From contig NC_091976.1 in NCBI RefSeq assembly GCF_036711975.1, forward strand, positions 27,838,001 to 27,902,000: DNA of 64,000 bases. The letters run 5' to 3'. This document shows positions 55,329-64,000 of the stretch, piece after piece (within the stretch, counting starts at the first letter, position 1; each line of letters starts with the position of its first letter). This DNA is from Onthophagus taurus. Taxonomy: Eukaryota > Arthropoda > Insecta > Coleoptera > Scarabaeidae. A program made the position numbers and the translations under genes. Under the pieces are notes generated by a model. It was given only the letters and a program-made list of their open reading frames with translations, was not told the DNA's origin and ran no database searches.

Positions 55329-57311
55329 CAGGGTGTTTCGGTGACTCGGGGAACAAATTTAACCACATATACTAGAGTGAAAATGATAACGATTCATTTA
55401 AAAAATAATAATAAAAGTCTTCAAATTTCAAAGATACAGGCCATCAAAGTTAAGAAATTTTAAGACATTTTTCTAAATATCTTAAACACTATTTACAGTA
55501 AAGCGCTAAAATTTGGTACAGTACTTTGATTATATATAATATGGATTGAGCTAACTGAATATATCTACTAACAAAAATGTGGCTCAAGGTGAATAGACGC
55601 AGATGGAAAGCGATAATGTGAAAGTGTAACAAAGATAGACAGAAAACGGTACTAAACAGACGGGCGCAAGCGCACAAAAGTGTCAAACCTCTTCCATTTG
55701 ACGTTTATCGTTTTGTTGTGTCACAGCCAGTCACACCGTTATGTTTAAAAATGTATTGTTTCGTGTGCAAAGTTCGCGATAATACAGTTTCACATCACCT
55801 GTAAGTATTGTAAATGTTACTTCTAATTGATAGTTTTTTATCTTATAAATTAACGCACGCCAGTTATATGTCAGTACGCTTCTATGTCTATCTCGGTTCG
55901 ATCAACTTGCGCAAGCTATCTCTCTCGTTGGCTCAATCCATCAGTATAAATCAATGTGATGTAAAATCGAGAGTCAGACTTTGATTATTATCAGTCAGGG
56001 ACGATATTTGAATGTATTGGGCGACACTTTCAGTTGGTAGCACTGGTTGGTTATTTGACTGTCTGGCATATTTGATTTTGCTTTTTCTATTTTCATTTTT
56101 TTTGTTTTCGTTTAATTTTTGATATCTTTATATTAAGTCTGTAAAATTTATATATGCGCATTTTTCTTTTTTCTCTTCTCTTAATTGTGTCTGATGTAGA
56201 TTGATTTAAGTAATCGGAATGTGAATTAATGTTAGTTTTATTAGTATTATTAAATCTTTTTATTTTTGTATACTTTATTTTTTTTTCTCTTTCTTTTGTA
56301 TCAGGGTGACAATGGAAGATCAGGTCGTTGTTCCTGAATTGTCGCCCGGCGGTTGTGCGAAGCGAATAGTTAGTAGCTTTCCTTATTTTCGTTCTAATAA
56401 CTTGTATTTAATGTATGCACTGTTGTTAAACTGCTATGATTTTTTTTTGCTTATTTGTAGCTTTGCACAATAAACGATTATTTATTTATTTATTTATTTA
56501 TGAGTTGGATCGGTCGGCGGGAACAATACTATACAGGCTGTTCCTAAAGTTTGTTTGCTCAGAACTTTTTTATTCCATCATAACCCTACATTTACTTTTG
56601 CAGTTTCTAATAGTAAATTTAGTTTATAAACTTTTATTACTCTTAGATAATATTGATAAAAATCACCGTTTTTGTGTTAAATGCAAAAATGTTGGGTTCC
56701 GATTTCAATAATTGCACTAAAAAAAAGAAATCTAAGTTTTTGAACATTTCCTTTCGTATTTTTTATTACTTGTCTTGTAATTTTATGTACCTTTTTTATT
56801 ATTCCTGTTAGTGTTGTCGTTTTTTTGTTTATTTTTTGTTGATTGTTAATTTATTGTTTTTGCATTCTTTTATTAAACCAACTAAAACAAATTAAAAATG
56901 TGATTTAGCTAAATCTACACTTGGACATGTTGCATACATATTAGTTATGACAGCTCAGTTCAGATTATTTATTTTTTTTTTTTTTTTAGTGTTATTGAAT
57001 TCTGAACCTAACATTTTTGCATTTAATCCGAAAACGGTGGTTTTTATCAATATTCTCTAAAAGTGATAAAAGTTTTTAAACTAAATTTACTATTAGAAAC
57101 TGCAAAAATAAATGTAAGGTTTTGATAGAATAAAAAAGTTCTGATCAAACAAACTTTAGGAACAGCCTGTATAGTATTGTTCCCGCGTACCGATCCAACT
57201 CAAAAATTGCCTAGTGATTTTACGTGATATTAGCTTACACTATACCAAATTTCAACGCTTTACCATAAATATTGTTTAAGATATTTAGAAAAATGTGTTA
57301 AAATTTAGTAC
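55329..57311. mobile_element. TIR element (CAGGGTGTTTCGGTGACTCG end), right end truncated
   Basis: Left end 55329 starts CAGGGTGTTTCGGTGACTCG after TATA. Left segment 55452-55515 (TTTTTCTAAATATCTTAAAC, AAAGCGCTAAAATTTGGTA) is inverted at 57248-57311. The outer ~130 bp of the right end are missing, replaced by piggyBac-like sequence. The interior has MYCFVCKVRDNTVSHHL followed by GTAAGT (55752-55808), which might be a zinc-finger-type first exon of a transposase. A second MITE is nested inside. Confidence 0.65.
56497..57213. mobile_element. Nested MITE with ~215-bp inverted arms
   Basis: ATGAGTTGGATCGGTCGGCG ... CAGGCTGTTCCTAAAGTTTG at the left is mirrored by CAAACTTTAGGAACAGCCTG ... CGTACCGATCCAACTCA at the right. 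Long inverted arms (AACCCTACATTTACTTTTGC; CGTTTTTGTGTTAAATGCAA) leave about 290 bp in the middle. The CAGGCTGTTCC sub-element, flanked by TATA, sits symmetrically inside the outer inverted sequence. ORF 56436-56711 is repeat arm, not a gene. Confidence 0.8.
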
Positions 57312-57319
57312 GGTGGGCA

Positions 57320-58860
57320 TTTAAGGAGTAACAAATCTAATTGTTAGTTTGTGTGTGATATGAAAGGAAACACTTCACGTGTAGACCCTTTTCACACTTC
57401 AAACATCTAGTGGTGGTCTTCTCATGACAATGGACGCATCTAGTCTGCTTATCTTGAGGTATGACGTAGTGGTCCTTGTGATCAAAACGAATATCTATAC
57501 CTTTATTACGTGACGTATCTCCTCTTGAAGTCGTTTGCTTTTTATTCTGCAATAGCAGTGTTGTGGCAATTCTTCTTCTAAATTTTAGCTGATCTAGTGT
57601 TCCACCACTTCTGCTATGTAGTTGCCAGGCGTTGTGGACTGACATGTCAATACAATGCGCTATAAGAGGAAAATACTATTTTTCCTCTCTAACATATATA
57701 CGATAAAGGCTCAAATTTTGATCAATTATATTTTGGCCATCAACTTTTTTATAATCGTAGAATCCCCTTGGCTCTTTCTTCATTTTTTTAGAATCCATCA
57801 GAGGACTAGCTGGTATACGGTTTTCACGAATGGTGCCTGTGCCTCTCAAATTTTTATTGGATAGAAGCTCCAATAGCGGCAAGGTGGAAAAGAAGTTGTC
57901 AAAAAAGTGTATTGGTTCATTAGGCCATTTTTTCTTCAAAACGTCGGCATATTCTAAAACAACAGCAGGCACTATCAGCACTAAGTATAGTGCACTGTAC
58001 GCACTATACTTAGTGCTGATATTTGTTGACGCGCCTTGGTATGGCTCGAACCAGTTCACATAGCCCAGTCGCGTTGCCCCTACCCACAGTTTATATCCAT
58101 ACCGGATGGGTTTGCCATGTATAAACTGTTTACAGTTATGATGACCAAAGTGTACCATACTTTGGCTTCATCAACGCAATGCACCTTTGCGAATTTGTCT
58201 CTTGCTTCTATTTTAGTAGTATCTGCCAGATGAAAATGGGACATAATATATTCAAAATTATTTCGACTTATTGCTTCAGACACCAACACATTTTGACTGT
58301 CTCTTTCATACTGCCAGTACATTCTCCTTCTTGGTACTTGCATGTATCCACTGAGTAATAGTACACCAATGAATGCTTTTATTTTTGTTTTTTCTATTCT
58401 TAGGTGGTGATTCTGCTGATTTGCATAACGATTACTTTCGATTACTATTAGATCCAGTATTTCATCATCAAATATAAGTGAAAATATTTATATATTTTCA
58501 CCTACTTGGCCATTAAAAATTATATTATTAGGCTCCAAGTCCTTATTCGTCCCATTTATAACTTTTCCTTTTTTTTCGTATTTTTTTCTACCCTTGCTTT
58601 CTTTAGCCTCAAGGCTGAAAGAGGAATTTCGACGTCTCAAGAAAAATCGTCATCATTCTTTTGATATTGATTCTGACAGTCAATATTTCGGAAATTTATT
58701 TTAGCTGGAGCTTGAAGTTGTGGTCCAGGTAAATTATTTAGGATTGTGGCATCCTCCTCTCCAGAATCTTCACCGATTTGATCTCCGCAAGCATTCTCTG
58801 GTGGAAAAATGGTCAAAGAATCGACGTTTTCTGCCAGTAGAAGCAACCAAAAACCTCCAG
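57320..58860 (-). mobile_element. piggyBac-like transposase gene, degenerate
   Basis: Minus-strand pieces in order. 58846-58637 is an acidic N-terminal region (SGEEDATILNNLPGPQLQ). 58343-58080 is the first transposase part (YWQYERDSQNVLVSEAISRN, FEYIMSHFHLAD). 58158-57676 is the core: FIHGKPIRYGYKLWVGATRL, GYVNWFEPYQG, VLEYADVLKKKWPNEPIHFF, DNFFSTLPLLELL, LRGTGTIRENRIP. 57645-57337 is the Cys-rich tail: CVHCHEKTTTRCLKCEKGLH, VKCFLSYH. This is the domain order of piggyBac family transposases, interrupted by frameshifts, stops and a palindromic insertion. Confidence 0.88.
57974..58020. repeat. Perfect 20-bp inverted repeat inside the piggyBac ORF
   Basis: ATCAGCACTAAGTATAGTGC at 57974-57993 and its exact reverse complement at 58001-58020 are separated by ACTGTAC. 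It encodes an extra Tyr/Ser/Ala-rich stretch (STKYSAYSALYLVLI) between the conserved YQGAS and VLEYADVL blocks, where the family has a much shorter linker. Looks like an inverted duplication or tiny insertion. Confidence 0.85.
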
Positions 58861-59084
58861 AATAATAGAAAAAATAAGAGGTATCCGAATGCCCACATAT
58901 CTGGGTTAAAGTATTTTAAAATATTTTATCTATACAATTTTATTTATACACTGTGGTTTTAACTTTAATTGTTCACAATAACATACATCATTATTGATTG
59001 ATATATTTCAATATGGTTTCTTTTTAACTATTTGACAGTAAGTTTATGATTGTATACTTTTATTATGTTTTTCATTATATTCGG

Positions 59085-59155
59085 CTGATGATGGGCTAAG
59101 CTCGAAACCGGTTCCGAATAAATTAATATTAAGCAAGTAAGAAGTTTTTTTATAT
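59085..59155 (+). mobile_element. Possible 3' tail of the interrupted Penelope-like element
   Basis: GGCTGATGATGGGCTAAGCT followed by CGAAACCGGTTCCG and an AT-rich tail. A GATGATGG...CGAAACCGG motif is usual near the 3' end of Penelope-like elements. It would place the 54.0-58.9 kb elements as insertions into one Penelope-like copy. Tentative. Confidence 0.35.
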
Positions 59156-59159
59156 AGTT

Positions 59160-61090
59160 TAAATTTTAACAAATTTTTTACCACGAATCTTCGAACAATC
59201 CCATTTAATTGGAACCTATATTCATCACCACTTTATATAGAAAATTGTTCACACGAGACCGACACGTGCCCGGAAAGCTTTTGAGCTTTGAGCACGTGTT
59301 CTCCACCCAAGGGTTAACGCCTTCCTCGGAAGTCGAATGTTTGGTAAACGTTAAATTACTAGTTGCCCACCCAGAATCTATTCAGCCAATTTCGTACCCC
59401 CAAATCATCTAATCAAAATATTTTCGTTATTTTTCGCACGACCCGCAACACCTATACAATAATGATTCTAATCAACAAAAGCTCGTCGTGCAGACGCCTT
59501 TCAATCAATTATTCATCGGCCGTTGTATAAACTTTTTTTTGTGGGGATTTTTGTTTAAACCTAGTCTTTGTCGATGAATTTTTTTTGTTTTAGTATAGAG
59601 CCATGATAATTAACGATGTTATCAATTCGGTGTACGAACGTGCCCTTTGTTCGTTTACAATCGTATGACAAAAAAAAAGAATTCGCTGATTACACAGTAT
59701 CCCTTTTTTTTCCTATTTTTTTTTTTTTTTTTTTGATAATAAAAAATTATTATCGAGTTTGAGAAATAATTCGGTTTAAACAGCTTCGTTGGGTTGAATT
59801 CCGTCAAAATGTATTTAAAATAACGAAAATTAAAATTTTCGGCGAAGAGGGGTATAAACGTTTCATCGAATGCGCAAAAGAATTAAATGCGTTATAAATT
59901 TTCGAACGAATCCGTGACGTTTTTAATTGGATAGTATGGCCATTTGGGTTCATTATTCGTATATTTTATGCGACGCGTGCCTCGTTTTACCACACGAAAG
60001 TATTGTTTAAAAATAGATTTGCATTTAAAACGACATTTTACGATTTATTTTATTTTAAATCGTTGTTGGCACAAAATGTTTTTGTATTTTACAAAATCAC
60101 TTAAACAATCACAAAACGAATTTATGTGTTCGAAATTTCTTTTTTATTTAATTCATAACTTTATAGTCACTGAAAATATTTTTTGCTGTAATATATTTAT
60201 GCAATTTTTATGACTTTATATCGGTTGGAAACAAATTCAAACAAAAACTTGTTTATGTTATGGATTTCTTAAATATGGCAATATAGAAACAAATATGAAA
60301 TATATGTTGTAATAAAATCTCTAAATTGGAAGAAGATATCTTCATTAACTTAAAAATCCCAAAGAAATCAAAAGAACCCGCAACAACATTAATAATAAAT
60401 AAAGTGAAAAACTATTTAAATTATCGTTTGACCCTAAAATAAACGTTACAACACCGAACAAATTAAAATTAAAGCGGAAAAACTTATATTCAACCCCAAT
60501 TTAAACAAATATCTTTAATTAATTAAATTTAAGAACTTTAGTATTATAAATTAGGCTAAGTAGTTACATTTTGTTATGATTTTCGTTCAAATTTAAGCAA
60601 AATTAGGGCGATATGCAAGAAAAAGGTAATTCCTTAAGGTCCATGACCTTCAAATTTGACCTTGTCATTCACATTTTGACAGGTATTGATTTTGGCGACT
60701 TTTCAGACGATTTTCGATTCTAAAACCATGCGAGATCGATACATCGTATCGATTTAGTCCATAGGCCGCAATTTCATCCATTTCCGTATCGTTTTATACA
60801 TTTAAATTCCATTTTTTCATTTTCAAACTTCAAATTCAAATTACGATTTTCTCGAAGGAAATTGCGCGTTTATCTAAAAAAACGAAAAATTACCTACGAA
60901 ATTACGAAATCTTAATCAAATTTAAAGTTTATTAATAATTTCGAATATTTTTAAAATTGACAGTTATTTTTGTTTTTTAAATCAATTATTTTGGCCAACC
61001 TGTGTAATTTATAATTCCCGCTACTTAATCAACCAATCGGAGAGCCCAGATTCAAACTGAGACGATCGAATTCGGATATCCAAGAAGGCT
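59160..61090. other. AT-rich non-coding stretch
   Basis: No gene supported. A short GC-richer patch (59220-59400) has a 67-codon frame without recognisable domain. Long T and A homopolymers at 59706-59733. No repeats noticed. Confidence 0.35.
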
Positions 61091-61104
61091 TTGTCCGAAA
61101 AGGG

Positions 61105-61236
61105 TATATAAAGCCGCGCAAATTGACACCGAAGGAGTTCAAATTTGGTTCGAATCAAGCGGTGTCGAATTAACCTTAAATTTTCTAACCTAAATCTGTC
61201 CTATTTGACAGCTCACTTTTTTTTATCAAGTCAAAG
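61105..61236 (+). promoter_or_regulatory. TATA promoter and non-coding first exon of a gene outside the window
   Basis: TATATAAAG at 61105-61113 in a GC-richer context. About 30 bp downstream (around 61135) is GGAGTTCAAATTTGG as a possible start site. A leader with no ATG frame of note then ends in a strong donor TCAAAG/GTAAGC at 61236/61237. The leader contains CTAACCTAAATCTGTC, also found at 661-676 near the DNase II 3' end. No matching coding exon is visible up to 64000, so any gene would continue to the right. Confidence 0.45.
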
Positions 61237-61239
61237 GTA

Positions 61240-62750
61240 AGCAAGTGGTTCTGAATTATCTTCGAAGAAGTGAAACGGTTTAACCAACAAGAACAAGAAT
61301 AAAAAAATTTATAAATCGAAACCATACCTGAGTTAGATCTTCCATCCTGTTCCCGAAGCACCCGAGAACTTTCCGGATCCTAAATTTCTAATAACGAAGA
61401 ATACCCCATCCTTCAAGATCAAGGTCAGCCAGCCATTTTTCCTGTCATTTCCCACCTCCGGAAAGAAACAAGATAAGTGAACATATTTCCTTTTATCGAT
61501 AATCAAACGTTACTCATTTCAACATAATCGTATACCTGTTTCGCGTTTAAACTATTCCGTTCCTTCAGGATAACCATCGCGATTAAAAATCAAACTTAAA
61601 AGACACTCATAAAACTAACGAGTATAAACTTTGCCTACGACAACACTCTTCTAAACGTGTTACCTCTTTCTTGCACAGACGTGTTTATTGAGGCGCATTT
61701 TTATGTTTATTTCGTCAATTTAGAATTTAACTAATAGATGTCTCCATGAACCTGCGATTTATTTTTCTATTCCTTGAGATTCATGCTCTATAATTTATAA
61801 ATGTATTTTTGTTCGTTGCGAACCAAATAACCAATCGTTAAATATTCTTGTGTTATTTATCTTTTGTATAAATAAAAATTTGAATTGTAATAGGTATGTG
61901 TATAGGTATGTGTTATATTATACTTATATTACAATTAATTAAACGAACGAAACAAAATAATACAATGTATTTCTAATTTTCGTGTTTGAAAAAACAATGT
62001 CCAAAATAACAAATCTATTTCTGCGACACATCTACGTCTACAGCATTGAGGAGGATGCGACAAATACTTCTATATTGATTTATTATGGAACTAATGGTGT
62101 ATTTTGGAAATACTTGAATAGCAAAGATAGAGTGAAGTACACAATTATTGTTAATACTTGTCCTGCTCCACCTTCTTCCTCATCCGCTTTGGAATTGCTT
62201 TGGAAATTAAAATCGATAAAAACAGATCTAAGGATATGATTGAAAAATTTCATATAACTCTGCTGGGTTAGGAAGTGCATCTAAAGAAATTTTAGATCAA
62301 TCAGTTAAGCTTACCAAATTAGTTTTCAACGATCTGGTTTAGTCATTAGAGAGTAATGTTTTTCTTTGGAAACTTCAAGACTTGCGTGATTAATTTTCTG
62401 ACACTATTGATAGTTTTTGTAGTATTTCTTGAATTGTTTTTTCAATATCCAAGTTGATTCCAATACATTATAATGGTAAAACATTAGACCAAATTTGATA
62501 TAATTTATAATTAATATGCCTTCTAAACCTCTGGAGGGATTAAGCAATGCTTTTTGATCCTAACCTTAATGAAGGAAAAATCAGAATCTGCACCACCTCT
62601 TGGTAGAAAACGCGTAATGCTAACGCAGGTAGGAATTGAGCAATGACTGGTATAACTTGTCCAACCCCAATTAGTAAATTGGAAAAACCGATAGTGTTTT
62701 ATCTTGAGAATAAGATTTGTCCAACGATCAACGGCGCAAGGATGCAGCAA
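61240..62750. other. Unassigned stretch right of the 61.1-kb promoter
   Basis: Presumed intron of the gene starting at 61.1 kb. Frames at 61982-62239 (+) and 62523-62750 (-) are open but unrecognised; the latter has protein-like composition and may belong to a decayed retroelement. Confidence 0.3.
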
Positions 62751-62779
62751 ACTACTGCTCTAAGCTACCACTAAGTTCT

Positions 62780-63240
62780 AAGTTGGGTTGGGTTGGATGT
62801 CTGTTAGCAGATTTTCCACGACTTCGTTAAAAAAAACAAAAAAAGGGTTAGGTTGGGTTGGGTTGAGCTGCTCTAAGCTCTACTGATCTATCTATAGCAT
62901 ATAAAATTAAGTTTTCCAATCAGATTTGATGGGGGAACAAGGATAAACAAAACCAAGAGAACAGACAAGTTAAAGATTGGCACATGGAATGTGATATCCA
63001 TATATGAACCTAGAAAAATGCATAATATCATACACGAAATGCAAAGATTGAATGCAAGACTGGAAATAAAAATAAACATCACTTACATGGTGTCACTATT
63101 AGTGCCTCAAAATACATAGTAAATAAGGCACTTAATGATCAAGACAAAGACATCAAAATTAACGACATTGTAATACGGTTCTTTTAGCAGGAACGCTCGA
63201 TGAAAACTCTACCCAACCCAACCTCTACCTCCTCATAAAG
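62780..63240 (+). mobile_element. RTE-like retroelement 5' fragment (endonuclease start)
   Basis: After GGTTAGGTTGGGTTGGGTTG (about 62848) a plus-strand frame reads KLKIGTWNVISIYEPRKMHN, IIHEMQRLNARL (about 62968-63060). K-I-G-T-W-N-V is the first motif of the apurinic-type endonuclease of RTE retroelements. Downstream is decayed. Another GGGTTGGGTTGG stretch is at 62784-62797. Confidence 0.65.
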
Positions 63241-63499
63241 CCAGGTAATGTCCGAGTCTTATTTCTTGATTTTCTTCATATAATTTCCAAATACGGAGTG
63301 TTTGCACAGAAAGGAATTGTGTAAGGCGATGTTTTAAATTGTTATCGTATTCCAAAAAGAACGGATTGTCTAATTCTTATTTACGATGCTCATAGATATC
63401 TTTGCCTATATACTAGTGGTGTCCACTAATTTTTGATTAAGACCGAGGGTTTAAAACCTTTTTTTACACTTTAAAACGACCCTTCTTTTTTTTTCTCTG

Positions 63500-64000
63500 A
63501 GGCCCAGATATAGATATTTCAGATTCATGATTTTGTTGGCGATCGACTCAAAACATCGAAATTCATCAAATTTGCATATTTTCGTGTTTTTCTCGATATC
63601 TATGCATCTGAGAGCAAAAGTGCAAGAGAGCAATATTGTTAAGAATAAAATTTGCTGCAACTATTATTCTAAAAGTTTTTATGTAACATGGTCCCATTCC
63701 CGAGTGTTGCTATTAATAACTAGTAAAACAACGAAATTCGTCAAATTTTCATGTTCTTGCATTTTTTTCAATATCTATGCATCTGAAAGCAAAAATGCAA
63801 GAGAACAATATTGTTAAGAATAAAATTTGCAGCCACTTTTCTGTTAAAAAATTTTGTGTAACCTGGTTCAATTCCCAAGTGTTACCATAACATCTAGTAA
63901 AACAACGAAATTCATCAAATTTGCATATTTTCGTGTTTTTCTCTATATCTATGTATCTGAGAGCAAAAGTGCAAGAGAGGAATATTGTTAAGGATAAAAT
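63500..64000. repeat. Start of a ~175-bp tandem array running off the window
   Basis: CGAAATTCATCAAATTTGCA, TATCTATGCATCTGAGAGCA and AATATTGTTAAGAATAAAAT recur near 63560, 63735 and 63908 (spacing about 175). Three copies are visible and the last is cut by the window end. ORFs here (63451-63660, 63527-63817) are repeat-driven. Confidence 0.88.

Noticed and set aside
56436..56711. 91-codon ORF with a signal-like N-terminus
   Set aside because: It lies across the left arm of a MITE and is open only because of the T-rich inverted repeat.
62780..62870. Telomeric TTAGG repeats
   Set aside because: GGTTAGGTTGGGTTGGGTTG is short, imperfect and adjoins RTE-type coding sequence; it is more likely retroelement leader.

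Overview
The window is AT-rich animal nuclear DNA, almost certainly from an insect. Evidence: spliced genes with short GT-AG introns, insect-type mobile elements (R1-, RTE- and CR1-like retroelements, Tc1, mariner, piggyBac, hAT, Harbinger and Penelope-like relics), and metazoan genes for complex I, DNase II, YIPF6 and MCFD2. A beetle is my best guess from the overall look (very AT-rich, satellites of about 175-190 bp), but nothing in the window proves the order.

Left part (0.2-5.4 kb) is compact housekeeping DNA: an NDUFV3-like complex I subunit (+), a four-exon DNase II (-, tail-to-tail with NDUFV3) and a seven-exon YIPF6 (-). The DNase II and YIPF6 models were assembled by hand from splice sites and are in frame throughout. 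A satellite with alternating 178/173-bp monomers fills 5.85-8.40 kb.

The centre (8.4-44.9 kb) is occupied by three genes for secreted or membrane-anchored proteins that I cannot name but that look like one family: gene A (8388-10011, -), gene B (15600-39039, +) and gene C (39802-44877, +). Each has a signal peptide, a low-complexity or short ectodomain, a hydrophobic segment and a C-terminal module C-x5-C ... C-x4-C with 48-50 residues between the cysteine pairs. Genes A and B share a phase-2 intron at nearly the same place in that module. Gene B is stretched over 23.4 kb because its introns hold three satellite systems, a palindromic array, a 4.4-kb hAT-like element made mostly of a 177-bp tandem repeat, and a GC-rich Tc1 element with complete terminal repeats. 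A tRNA-Ala(AGC) and an R1-like retroelement lie between genes A and B.

Gene C meets an MCFD2-like EF-hand gene (44937-45496, -) tail-to-tail with only 59 bp between stop codons. From 45.5 kb to the end I can support no complete gene. This part is a graveyard of DNA transposons and retroelements, including a nested cluster at 53.4-59.1 kb, plus a GC-rich island at 52.4-53.2 kb, a probable TATA promoter with a first exon at 61.1 kb whose coding part must lie outside the window, and a new ~175-bp tandem array running off the right edge.
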